Of a DNA stretch of 64,000 bases, positions 44,501 through 51,975 are shown one piece after another. Below the pieces are notes generated by a model that made no database searches, was not told the DNA's origin, and was given only the letters and a program-made list of their open reading frames with translations. Source of the DNA: Tautonia plasticadhaerens (lineage in GTDB: Bacteria; Planctomycetota; Planctomycetia; Isosphaerales; Isosphaeraceae); NCBI RefSeq assembly GCF_007752535.1, contig NZ_CP036426.1, forward strand, positions 6,262,001-6,326,000, given 5' to 3'. The stretch's first letter is position 1. Each line of letters starts with the position of its first letter. The position numbers were made by a program, and so were the translations under genes.

Positions 44501-44815
44501 GGCTAAGTCCTCGGGGTCGAGCCGGAGCCCGTGCGCGAAATGGCCGCCGGGGCGTCCCCACTGGCCGCGCTCGGTCTCATATTCCCGACCCCTGGGTTCG
44601 AGCCAGGCGACCTCGGCCGTCGCCCCGAGTCGGCGGTATCGGAGCGTCCCCGGGGCCAGTACCTTGCCGTTCGACCCCGGCAGGAAGGGGCGGAGGGCCA
44701 GGTGGCGAACGTCCCCCGAGGCGGGGTATCCGGCCCCGATCCGCTTGATCTGGAACCCGTTGCTCGCCCCGAGGCCGTAGCCCATCGGGCATTGCGTGTA
44801 ATAGATTTGCTCCAT
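41525..44815 (-). CDS. GAP1-like large protein (GTPase-associated protein 1, N2 type)
   Basis: A 1096-residue protein from the ATG at 44815; an extension to 44863 adds 16 residues without support. The N terminus ('MEQIYYTQCPMGYGLGASNG', 'FQIKRIGAGYPASGDVRHLA', 'LAPGTLRYRRLG', 'AEVAWLEPRGREYE', 'GGHFAHGLRL') matches what I recall as the GAP1-N2 domain. A middle domain follows at about residues 150-300 ('GRTLFLIDRSDRLGPRVAAA', 'FSTYHDRPEELSGFRIH'). The remaining 750 residues are helical and Leu/Arg/Trp-rich without known motifs. No membrane helices or enzyme motifs are seen. GAP1 proteins are predicted, not proven, to work with P-loop GTPases; the zinc-ribbon GTPase at 27.7 kb is the likely partner type, about 12.5 kb away. 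Confidence 0.78.
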   Translation of the reverse strand: MEQIYYTQCPMGYGLGASNGFQIKRIGAGYPASGDVRHLALRPFLPGSNGKVLAPGTLRYRRLGATAEVAWLEPRGREYETERGQWGRPGGHFAHGLRLDPEDLAALAGWPAGLFARPFWRRSDPEPSRGRRPEPLTVGRDDLSAPPDFEHVSPTFDLDPETLARLLAAVAEAVRSGRTLFLIDRSDRLGPRVAAATFAFPEVLRAELTFSTYHDRPEELSGFRIHGTVPSPMLNRALLAGLGPIVDLSAGRFEPETTPPAWASILASWFIRRSPRDAEAWVRTDARARSARRPEDPSILWSDSWLDGLIGMEEAVRQPDSGLAPDLDWSRLARQAAWASAAGLAGELARARGPRWWDPQVGEIPREKASHEAFWSMVLAPETWDEEGVRDSADWGRLAARFWIRYQSPQREQMLNAALRRIAPADALARFLDGLIRSVPAEAGRSALQWLERRDAIDLGVLLPLKARVAVDLLRVEGKEDALVEVLGLVTGQSRESLPTVLDLIAEAAGEDRESIPLARLLERGDPESRAVFERWALRRASRDGEDWLSPAIRRLLAHEFDRVEWDALRDRTPKDLMPQLARVCLEVSSAPGSSPEAYSWTVEDLLLRIREADRPTSTRWIEHYLRVVASPYDLATRIGARGEVLRRWLATVRDETGLTGQAIALLDDADAIGLLLEGRPSMPGDALLDRLPAGDRAPVLGRLIDHLACGQFDESKPIFVRCAERWPGAFDAGADGLDEMAGPITGLLLQFLPDPELWIECLGLVVSWLGVDRSGDRSWPEDGLASAVVSETSRRSADPQAAWDLRSGLLRDERAYRALDRDVGRDLRSQHARLAGDVARGWDRSLDKGTHSARFFEVLLNSCDGPRLAAVVPEFAGDLRTVGGLRWWLGESRGDGTVDLRVAFPGIIPMAPLPSPRCLNPIEAWLCVRGPGRPSATVRDDPDLLPELGEGRVDFASSASGPEASLPGPEADRWSCIRALTEFHWGGKTSEARWTELALWRKSEAPGISPPISSLVRHDRYDFLAWLILALDHPGPGSYEVEATARWAVKRIGLRSSPRLLSHLEAIAGSGIVIPRDRLQLARDLSHQMALQLDD

Positions 44816-44932
44816 CCCGGCCCGAGCTCTCCGGCGGTCGACGGGGGTCGTTCGTCCCATCATAGCCGATGGAGACGCCTCGGGGTTGGGGCCCGGCCGG
44901 GCCGACCGGCCCGAAGGGTGGAGGGCGCCCCC

Positions 44933-47434
44933 CTATCGGGATCGCCCGCCCTGCTGGGCCGCAGAGAGCCCCCGGTGGGGGGTGGGGGCCTCGGGGGTCT
45001 TCAGGACCTGAGGGATCAGCTCGTCGATCGTCACGTCCCAGTTCATCTGGCCGATCGCGACGACCGCCTTGTTCTTCTTAGGGTCGATCCGGACCACCCG
45101 GCCCGGCCGGTCGTAGCCGAGCCGGGGCACGACGACGCGATCGCCGGGCTGGAGCCGGGCCCGGGAATCGGCGAGCCGGGCGTCCCGCTCGGCCTGGGAC
45201 TGGAGGTCGGCGAGCTTCTGCGCGAGGGCGGCCCGGGTGCGCTCCGCCTCGGCCTGCTGGGCCATGGCCTCCTGTCGGGCCTGCTCGGCCTCGGATCGCA
45301 TCCGCTGGACGGCTTCCCACTCGGGGGTGTCTTCCCCGGACTGTCGGCGACGGTCGAGGTACCAGGAGGCGCGGTCGACCAGGTGGGGGGGCATCGAGAG
45401 GCGTCGGGCGATCTGGAGCGCGTTCGAGGCGCCGATGTCGCCGATATGGACGCGGTAGCGGGGCTGGAGCGTCTCCACGTCGAACTCGACGGCGGCGTTC
45501 TCGGCCCGGGGGTTCGAGAAGGCATAGGTCTTCAGGTCGCCGATGTGGGTGGTGACGATCGCCCGGCATCCGGTGTTGTCCAGCTCGTCGAGGATCGCCC
45601 GGCCGAGCGCGGCCCCCTCGGCCGGATCCGTGCCCGCACCGACCTCGTCCATCAAGACCAGCGACCGATCCGTCGCCTTGCGGAGGATCTCGGTGATCCG
45701 CCGGATGTGCGAGGAGAAGGTCGAGAGGGACTGCTCGAGGCTTTGCTCGTCGCCGATGTCGGCCAGCACGTCGTCCAGGACCGTCACCTGCGACCCCTGC
45801 TTCGCCGGGATGTGCATCCCGCACTGGGCCATGACCGCCAGCAAGCCGACGGTCTTCAAGGCCACCGTCTTGCCCCCCGTGTTCGGCCCGGTGATGACGA
45901 GTAGGTTGAACTGGAGCCCCAGGTGCAAGTCGATCGGCACGACCTCGCGGGTCGGGATGTCCGGCCTCGATCGGGATGGTTCGGCCTCCGACCCCGGCGT
46001 CCGAGTCGAGGCCGCCGGGCCCGACCCGCCCGCCTCGCCCCGCTCGCGTCGCCGTTGCTCGACCGGTCGTCCCGAGAGGCCCCCCTTCAGCTCCTGCTCG
46101 CTCTCGAACGGCTCGGGCTCAGGGAGGCGTCGGAAGGTGACGGTCGGTCCGGCACTCGGCGTCTCGTCCGACCCCGCCTCGCCGAGGTCGGCCGGGCGGC
46201 CGACCGGGGGCTGGAACAGGTCCCGGTCGAACCGGAATTCGGGGGGAGCGACCCAGGGGACACGGCTGCCGACCGGCAATTCGTGGAAGCCTCGAACCGG
46301 GCCGGTCGACTCCGGGGGCCTGGCGATCGTACCCACCGGGGGTTGGTGGAAGCCGACGGCGAAGCCTCCCGACCCGGTGTCCGACTCGCCGTTGCCCGGG
46401 CCGTCCGCCCCGCCCTCGCCGTCTGCCGGATCTGCGTCGCTCGCCTGCCTCGCTTCGGCCTCGGCCTCGGCCCGGAGGCGTTTGGTCTCTTCGCGGAACA
46501 GGTGCTCGAGGATCGGGTGTCGGGCACCCCGGAGGAGGATGCGCCCCTCGGTATTCAGGTCGGGCGGGGTCATCCGGTAGTCGAGGCTGAATCGGCCCCG
46601 GCAGAGGACGAGGTCCAGCCCGGCCATCACGTCGAGGGTGGTGCCGAGCGGCTCGGCCACCTGGCCGACCTGGGCGCTGAGCCATCGGAGGATCCGGCGG
46701 ACCTCCTTCGTCTCTTTCGACCTGAGGTATGAGAGCTGCGCGGATTGCTCGGCCACCGCCTGGGGCTCGATGTAGACCGTCTCGTTGCTGGCACTGGTCC
46801 GGTGGACCGACCCCTTCAGCTCACCCCGATGGTCCCGGGCGACGGGGAGGACGTAGTGCTGGCCGACGACGGTGAAATTCGGGTATCGGAGGATCCGGCG
46901 GATCTCGGGGGACCGGAGCATCCGTCGGAGCGTCTCCTGGATCCGCTCCTCCGCGACCCCGATCTCGCGGCGGATCTCCGAGAGGCGTCGGCTGGCGGTG
47001 TCGAGGACGATCCCCCTCGCATCCAGGCAGCCGTCGATCGCATTGGCCACGCCGGAGAACTCGCCGACCTCCTGCTTCAGTGCGCCGAGCCTGGGGAACG
47101 AGTCGCCGATCCGGGACAGCCAACGGTCGACGTCGGCGATGATCCGCAAGGTCGAGGCGATGTCGGCCAGCTCCTCGGCGTCGAGCGTGGCGCCGATGGC
47201 GGCCCGACGGACGGCGCCCCGCACGTCGATCAGCCCGGCGAGGGGCGGGGAGAGCCCGGCGGCCAGCGCGTCGGTCATCTCGGTCGTCAACGCCTGGCGA
47301 TGGCGGATCTCCCCCGGGTCGGTGCTCGGCTCGATGGCGAGCGCGGCCTCCCGGCCCAGCGGCGAGGCCGCGTAGGAGGCGACCAGCGATCGGACGCGGC
47401 CGAATTGGAGCAACTCCAGCGTATGCGTATCCAT
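44933..47434 (-). CDS. MutS2-type protein with large insertion and no Smr domain
   Basis: An 833-residue protein from the ATG at 47434. MutS2 features: the N-terminal 'LELLQFGRVRSLVASYAASP', the clamp region 'ETVYIEPQAVAEQSAQLSYL', 'LRGARHPIL', Walker A 'VITGPNTGGKTVALKTVG' (about residue 512), 'SLVLMDEVGAGTDPAEGAAL' and 'IVTTHIGDLKTYAF'. The coiled coil and a KOW-like 'LQPGDRVVVPRLGYDRPGRV' follow, then the chain ends. Two oddities: a Pro/Gly/Glu-rich insertion of about 150 residues (315-492) before the ATPase, and loss of the C-terminal Smr nuclease domain. MutS2 acts on recombination intermediates or collided ribosomes in other bacteria; without Smr, cleavage by this protein is unlikely. 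Confidence 0.88.
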   Translation of the reverse strand: MDTHTLELLQFGRVRSLVASYAASPLGREAALAIEPSTDPGEIRHRQALTTEMTDALAAGLSPPLAGLIDVRGAVRRAAIGATLDAEELADIASTLRIIADVDRWLSRIGDSFPRLGALKQEVGEFSGVANAIDGCLDARGIVLDTASRRLSEIRREIGVAEERIQETLRRMLRSPEIRRILRYPNFTVVGQHYVLPVARDHRGELKGSVHRTSASNETVYIEPQAVAEQSAQLSYLRSKETKEVRRILRWLSAQVGQVAEPLGTTLDVMAGLDLVLCRGRFSLDYRMTPPDLNTEGRILLRGARHPILEHLFREETKRLRAEAEAEARQASDADPADGEGGADGPGNGESDTGSGGFAVGFHQPPVGTIARPPESTGPVRGFHELPVGSRVPWVAPPEFRFDRDLFQPPVGRPADLGEAGSDETPSAGPTVTFRRLPEPEPFESEQELKGGLSGRPVEQRRRERGEAGGSGPAASTRTPGSEAEPSRSRPDIPTREVVPIDLHLGLQFNLLVITGPNTGGKTVALKTVGLLAVMAQCGMHIPAKQGSQVTVLDDVLADIGDEQSLEQSLSTFSSHIRRITEILRKATDRSLVLMDEVGAGTDPAEGAALGRAILDELDNTGCRAIVTTHIGDLKTYAFSNPRAENAAVEFDVETLQPRYRVHIGDIGASNALQIARRLSMPPHLVDRASWYLDRRRQSGEDTPEWEAVQRMRSEAEQARQEAMAQQAEAERTRAALAQKLADLQSQAERDARLADSRARLQPGDRVVVPRLGYDRPGRVVRIDPKKNKAVVAIGQMNWDVTIDELIPQVLKTPEAPTPHRGLSAAQQGGRSR

Positions 47435-47580
47435 GACACCTCGACGACACGGCCCCCTCGGGCCGGGTTCGGGACGATCCGGCTCGTGCAACGGGTCAGC
47501 AGCGGTGCAATCCCCGAGCCGATTGTCTCACGAAGCCGGAAGGGTCCGCCAGTCGAGTCGTCGGGCGATCAGGCGTCCGA

Positions 47581-48261
47581 TTACATCGGGGGAGCGGCCT
47601 CGCCGAGCCGAGACCGTGCGAGCTGGTCCCACTGGTCGACCTCGAAGCCGAGGTCCTCGCCGGTGACCTCCTTCAGGGCCTGGTAGCTGGCCGCCCGGAT
47701 GGCGGGATCGGGATTGCACATCCCCTCGACCAGCGAGAGGCCGATCCGGGGGTCGACCTGCTCCAGCGTCCCCATCGCCTCGATCGCGGCGACCCGACAG
47801 TCCCGGCTGACGTCGGTCGCCATGACCCGGGCGAGGATCGTCCCATCCTCGGCCGTGCCGATCCGGCCGAGGGAGCGGCAGGCCTGCGCGCGGACGATGG
47901 GGTCATCCGCCAGCGCCGCCTTGCGGAGTGCGGTGAGGGCCTCGGGTCGGTCGAGGGCGCCGAGGGTCCGGCAGATGGCCGCCTGGGTCGCGACCGACTC
48001 CTGGCCCCCTTCCAGCGCGGCGACCAGTTCGCGGACGGCCTCGGTCTTCTGCGACTCGTCGTCGTAGCAACTCGGGTCGGCGAGCTTGGTGAAGGCGGCG
48101 TATCGGACGTTGGGATCTTCGCTCTCCCGGACGTGCCTCAGGAAGCTCGACGCGGTGGTGCCGATGAAACCGACCCCTCCGCAGCCGGTGGAGAACGCAG
48201 CGAGGCAGAGGACGATCGGCAGGAGGGCCGATCCGGTCAGTCGGGGACTGCGGCCATCCAT
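47581..48261 (-). CDS. HEAT-repeat lipoprotein
   Basis: A 226-residue protein from the ATG at 48261. The signal peptide ends in a lipobox 'AAFSTGC' with the acylated Cys at residue 27, so it is membrane-anchored on the outer side of the inner membrane or at the outer membrane. The rest is about four HEAT-like helical repeats ('NVRYAAFTKLADPS', 'QAAICRTLGALDRPEALTAL', 'IVRAQACRSLGRIGTAEDG', 'DCRVAAIEAMGTLEQVD', 'AIRAASYQALKEVTGED'). Such repeats bind proteins. It precedes mutS2 by 146 bp on the same strand; a functional link is not implied. Confidence 0.82.
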   Translation of the reverse strand: MDGRSPRLTGSALLPIVLCLAAFSTGCGGVGFIGTTASSFLRHVRESEDPNVRYAAFTKLADPSCYDDESQKTEAVRELVAALEGGQESVATQAAICRTLGALDRPEALTALRKAALADDPIVRAQACRSLGRIGTAEDGTILARVMATDVSRDCRVAAIEAMGTLEQVDPRIGLSLVEGMCNPDPAIRAASYQALKEVTGEDLGFEVDQWDQLARSRLGEAAPPM

Positions 48262-49064
48262 TGCGGGGCCCCCACCGCCCATCGGCGGATCGAGTCGAGG
48301 GAAGTCCGGGACGATCGACGCCACCCTCCGGGGGCGAGGCATCGCCGGCCGGGGATGATTGTCGCCGGAGGCCGAAGGGTCAAGGCCAGCTCGAAGAGGC
48401 CCCGGACGTCAGGTCGGTGGCCCTGTCCCGCCTCCCCCTCTTTCTCGCCGGCTCGGAGCCGATCGACTCGGTCGTCCGGGAGCTCTTCGGGGGACCGGGG
48501 GCATCGGGCAAACCATCGCTTGACGCTCGATGCTCGACACGCACGGCAGCTTCGGCTGCGTGACGACCACTTCCGTCCTGTTCTTCGAGGACCCCGGTTG
48601 GATGGGAGATTCACCAATCCTCGGAGCCAGCCTCTGCCTCGACAACGAGGCGGGCTCCTCCGACACGACCTGCTGGGACGAGGCCATCTTGCTGAACCGA
48701 CCCAGTCTTCGGATCGTCGAAGCACGTCTGGCAGACGCTCCCCGAAGGACGTCGCCTTTGAAGCCTGCGAGCAGATTGCCCGACCGAACCGGTCCCGAGG
48801 CTCCAGGACGATCGGGGGCGTCTCAAAGCCGATCTGAGAGCTTGTTACGGCGGCAAGGACGGCCGATTCGGCGACGCCTCGCTCCGGGCCGGAGCGGAGA
48901 TGGCCGTCCACAACGGCCCAATGGCCCGGCTCGTGAACGTGCCGAGCGTAACTTCCGAAGCCCTGTCGGGGTGGCCGACCGGCGTTCGAACCGAGAAGAT
49001 TCCGACGATCCCGCCGGTCGAGCGGCGACCGGCGGGATCGAGTTCCGGATTCCTCGAGCCAGGC
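48262..49064. other. 800-bp region, possible decayed gene
   Basis: No intact gene. On the plus strand, coding-like stretches with high third-position G/C appear in turn in different frames: about 48530-48720 ('HGSFGCVTTTSVLFFEDPG'), about 48745-48790 ('DVAFEACEQIAR'), and about 48849-48960 ('GGKDGRFGDASLRAGAE'). This would fit a gene broken by several frameshifts, but I recognise no family, and composition alone could produce it. Confidence 0.3.
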
Positions 49065-49424
49065 TTAGCCCTTCGAGGCGAGGTGCTTCTTACCCGCGGC
49101 GGTGGTCATGAAGGGGACGACGCCCGTCTCCTTGTTCTTGGCCCCGGCCTTGACGAGCTTCAGTTCGCGGAGCTTCTCGATCGATCGCAGCTCGGTCTTC
49201 TGGGAGGGGGTGTAGCCGCCCTCCCCGGCCGACTCGATCTGATTGAGAATCTTCTCCTGGGCCTCGCTGAGCTTCAGCGGCTTCTTGGCGGGCGCCTTGG
49301 CCGCCGGCTTGGTCTTGGCGGCCGACTCGGCCGCGGGGGCCTTGGTCGCCTTGACCGTCGGGGCCTTGCGGGCGGTGGTCTTCTTCGCGGTCGGCTTCTT
49401 GGTCGCAGTCTTCTTCGCCGCCAT
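49065..49424 (-). CDS. Lysine-rich histone H1-like DNA-binding protein
   Basis: A 119-residue protein. The first 50 residues are a low-complexity Lys/Ala/Pro/Thr tail ('AAKKTATKKPTAKKTTARKA') like eukaryotic histone H1 C-tails and bacterial Hc1/HupB-type tails. The C-terminal 65 residues ('LSEAQEKILNQIESAGEGG', 'LRSIEKLRELKLVKAGAKN') look like a small winged-helix-like domain ending in 'MTTAAGKKHLASKG'. It probably compacts or bridges DNA. A candidate promoter lies about 80 bp upstream in an A/T-richer region. Confidence 0.82.
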   Translation of the reverse strand: MAAKKTATKKPTAKKTTARKAPTVKATKAPAAESAAKTKPAAKAPAKKPLKLSEAQEKILNQIESAGEGGYTPSQKTELRSIEKLRELKLVKAGAKNKETGVVPFMTTAAGKKHLASKG

Positions 49425-49918
49425 CGTCTCTCACCCTCAGTGGAAAGGAACCGTATGGGCCGGAACCGGTCCACCGGCCATGCTGCTGAGTTTCTTAGCG
49501 AAATATATCACGCCTGGGAAGACGGCGAACTGGCGAGGACGACGCTTTTCCCGCGGGATCCGGGCCCCGAGACACCAAACAACGGCATGTCATGCTCGAT
49601 CGCAAAAATGATCATGAAATCGAGATTAAAAATTCACCACAATGGCAATCTCCAATCAGCGTCGCGGATTCCCCGGATTTTCCGCGGCGAACCGAGATCA
49701 ACACCGACACCAGGCCCCGGGAATCCACCGCCAATCCCGTCCAGCGTCGCCAGCGTCACCCGGGATCGAACGTCCCGGAAAAAAAATCGCGGCCCGGGTG
49801 CGATTTTCCGTCGGCACCCGCCCGACGGGGTGCAAGGCCGACCCTGACGGCCCATCAAGACGTGCGGCGTTTCGCGGACGAGCGAGGCCCGGCGACCCGT
49901 CGTCACGTGCCGACCCCC
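49425..49918. other. A/T-richer intergenic region upstream of histone-like gene
   Basis: About 490 bp between two minus-strand genes, notably less GC-rich than the surroundings, especially 49490-49660. It holds the candidate promoter of the histone-like gene. A hairpin at 49795-49820 near an A tract (49779-49786) may terminate the dehydrogenase transcript, but the tract is 8 nt from the stem. Confidence 0.4.
49502..49529 (-). promoter_or_regulatory. Candidate promoter of histone-like gene
   Basis: On the minus strand, TTCGCC (49529-49524), a 16-nt spacer and TATATT (49507-49502). The -10 is good (5 of 6) and the -35 poor. It would give a leader of roughly 70 nt before the start at 49424. Confidence 0.4.
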
Positions 49919-51247
49919 TCACGCGAGGACGACCTTCTCCCGACCCTCGACGACCGCTCGAGTCGCGTTCCTCGTGTCCACGACGAGCCGCGCGTGGCGG
50001 ACGACGAAGGCCCAGTCATAGGACGAGTGGTCGGTGCAGATCAGGACGCAATCCTGCGACGCCAGCACCTCGGCCGACAGCGAGACGCTCTGCAGGCGGA
50101 TCGAATGGTGCCGCATCGGCGGCAGGGAGGGGATGTGCGGGTCGTGATAGGAGACCACGGCACCGCCCTCCCGGAGGCGTTCGAGCAATTCGAAGGCAGG
50201 GCTCTCCCTCGGGTCGTCGACGTCCTTCTTGTAGGCGGCGCCGAGCACGAGCACCCGGCTCCCCTTCAGCGGCTTGCGATCGTCATTGAGGGCTGAGACG
50301 ACCTTGCCGATCACGAAGGACGGCATGCCCGTGTTAATCTCCCCGGCCAACTCGATGAAGCGGGTCGACTGGCCGAACTTGCGGGCGACCCAGGACAGAT
50401 AGAACGGGTCGATCGGGATGCAATGCCCACCCAGACCCGGGCCGGGATAGAACGCCTGGAAGCCGAACGGCTTGGTCTTCGCCGCCTCGATCACCTCCCA
50501 GACGTCGATCCCCATGCGGTCGTAGAGCACTTTCAACTCGTTGACCAGCGCGATGTTCACCGACCGGTACGTGTTCTCCAGGATCTTGCACGCCTCGGCC
50601 ACCTCGCAGGACGAGACGGGGACGACGCTCGGCACGACGGCCCCGTACAGTACCCCGGCGATCGCGGCGGCCGTCGGGTCCATCCCGCCGACGACCTTGG
50701 GGATCAATCCCGCCGAGTGGCCCGGGTTCCCCGGATCCTCCCGCTCGGGGCTGTAGGCGAGGAAGAAGTCGACCCCGGAGACCAACCCACCGGCCTCGAG
50801 TACGGGACGGAGCACGTCCCTCGTCGTCCCGGGGTAGGTCGTGCTCTCCAGGACGACGAGGTGCCCACGCCGGAGCGACCGGCTGATCGCCCGGCCGGTA
50901 TTGACGACGGGCGAGAGGTCCGGCTCCCGGTGCTGTCCGAGCGGCGTGGGGACGCAAATCAGGATCGCGTCGGCCTCGTCGAGTCGCGAGAAATCGGCGG
51001 TCGCCTCGAAACGGCCGGTCGCCCGCATCGCCTCGACCCGGGAGGAGTCGACGTGGCGGATGTAGCTCTCGCCCCGGTTGAGCCGATCGACCTTCTCCCG
51101 GTCGATGTCGACGCCGAGCACCCGGAAGCCGGCGACCGAGAACAGCTCGACCAGGGGCAGGCCGACATACCCGAGGCCGATGACGGCCACGGTCGCCTCC
51201 CGGGCCGTGATCCGATGAGTCCAGGTTCCGAGTTCTGTCGTCGTCAT
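49919..51247 (-). CDS. UDP-sugar 6-dehydrogenase (nucleotide-sugar dehydrogenase)
   Basis: Oxidises the C6 hydroxyl of a UDP-hexose or UDP-N-acetylhexosamine to a carboxylate with NAD+. The 442-residue protein has the Rossmann motif 'VAVIGLGYVGLPLVELF' (about residues 20-36), 'LICVPTPLG', 'LESTTYPGTTRDVL', 'YSPEREDPGN', 'ENTYRSVNIALVNELK', the catalytic Cys276 in 'GPGLGGHCIPIDPFYLSW', and the C-terminal 'VLGAAYKKDVDDPRESPA'. Details such as 'SPEREDPGN' and 'GGHCIPIDPFYLSW' favour the WbpA/UDP-GlcNAc type over UDP-glucose dehydrogenase, but this is not certain. It is last in a minus-strand run of sugar-nucleotide genes and probably feeds envelope polysaccharide synthesis. Confidence 0.9.
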   Translation of the reverse strand: MTTTELGTWTHRITAREATVAVIGLGYVGLPLVELFSVAGFRVLGVDIDREKVDRLNRGESYIRHVDSSRVEAMRATGRFEATADFSRLDEADAILICVPTPLGQHREPDLSPVVNTGRAISRSLRRGHLVVLESTTYPGTTRDVLRPVLEAGGLVSGVDFFLAYSPEREDPGNPGHSAGLIPKVVGGMDPTAAAIAGVLYGAVVPSVVPVSSCEVAEACKILENTYRSVNIALVNELKVLYDRMGIDVWEVIEAAKTKPFGFQAFYPGPGLGGHCIPIDPFYLSWVARKFGQSTRFIELAGEINTGMPSFVIGKVVSALNDDRKPLKGSRVLVLGAAYKKDVDDPRESPAFELLERLREGGAVVSYHDPHIPSLPPMRHHSIRLQSVSLSAEVLASQDCVLICTDHSSYDWAFVVRHARLVVDTRNATRAVVEGREKVVLA

Positions 51248-51293
51248 TGAGAACCCATCCCTCCCCGATTATCACCCAGCTAGGTCGGCCCGG

Positions 51294-51929
51294 TCACCCG
51301 GAGGCGATGAGCATCGACGCCGAAGCCCGGGGATCGCACCTCCCTGAGTCCTCGTCGATCACGGTCGCCTCGCCTCGACGATCGACACGAATACCGAGGC
51401 CGCAGCAGTCGCACGAGAACGTCGAGGCGGCCGATCGCCCGGCGAACTCGTCATCGGTTGAGATCGGGGAGAGGGCCCGGTGCCCACAGGCCGGGCATCG
51501 GCCGGGGAAGGCCCTGGACCAGAGGCCTCGGATCACCACCCGCAACGCGATCAGCCCGCCGGAGAGGGTGATCACGAAGGCGATCAGGCTGACCGGCGGA
51601 GCCATCCCCTGGGAGACGGACACGGCAATGTCCCAGAGTGAGACCGCGACGAGCGTCAGGCACGCGAGGAACGCCGCCGAGGCGGAGACCGAGAGCAACG
51701 CGGCGACCGCCCGCTCGCGGGCCCTCCTCCGTCGGAGGATCAGTTGCGCGGTCGTCGCCAGCACCAGCGGGACGAAAATCGCCTCCCCGAGGAGGAAAGG
51801 AAGGAGCCCGTAATGCCGGACCGCCCCCGTCCTCAATGCGGGGGCGATGCAAGCCAGGCCGACCGCGGCGAAGATCGGCACGGTCAGCAGCTGGGCGAGC
51901 GTCACTCGGGGAGCGTTCGGCTGCGACAT
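51294..51929 (-). CDS. Membrane protein with C-terminal zinc ribbon
   Basis: A 211-residue protein from the ATG at 51929; the frame extends to 52028 without support. About four hydrophobic segments ('LLTVPIFAAVGLACIAPAL', 'LPFLLGEAIFVPLVLATTAQ', 'AALLSVSASAAFLACLTLVA', 'LIAFVITLSGGLIALRVVIR') precede a zinc ribbon ('CPACGHRALSP' and 'FSCDCCGLGIRVD', about residues 145-180). Function unknown. It lies between the kinase/UDPGP fusion and the dehydrogenase, each gap about 46 bp, so it is probably co-transcribed. Confidence 0.72.
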   Translation of the reverse strand: MSQPNAPRVTLAQLLTVPIFAAVGLACIAPALRTGAVRHYGLLPFLLGEAIFVPLVLATTAQLILRRRRARERAVAALLSVSASAAFLACLTLVAVSLWDIAVSVSQGMAPPVSLIAFVITLSGGLIALRVVIRGLWSRAFPGRCPACGHRALSPISTDDEFAGRSAASTFSCDCCGLGIRVDRRGEATVIDEDSGRCDPRASASMLIASG

Positions 51930-51975
51930 GGGCGTTCCCCGGGGCCGATTGATCGGGCGTCGGGCGTGCGGACGC

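Noticed and set aside
8763-44815. Classical defence island
   Set aside because: No nuclease, protease or toxin effector, and no integrase or other mobile gene, accompanies the Hsp70/FHA/vWA, GTPase or GAP1-like genes. A defence role cannot be supported from this sequence alone.
49779-49820. Intrinsic terminator for the UDP-sugar dehydrogenase gene
   Set aside because: The 7-bp hairpin and the T tract (minus strand) are separated by 8 nt, so it does not fit a normal terminator; mentioned only in the region entry.
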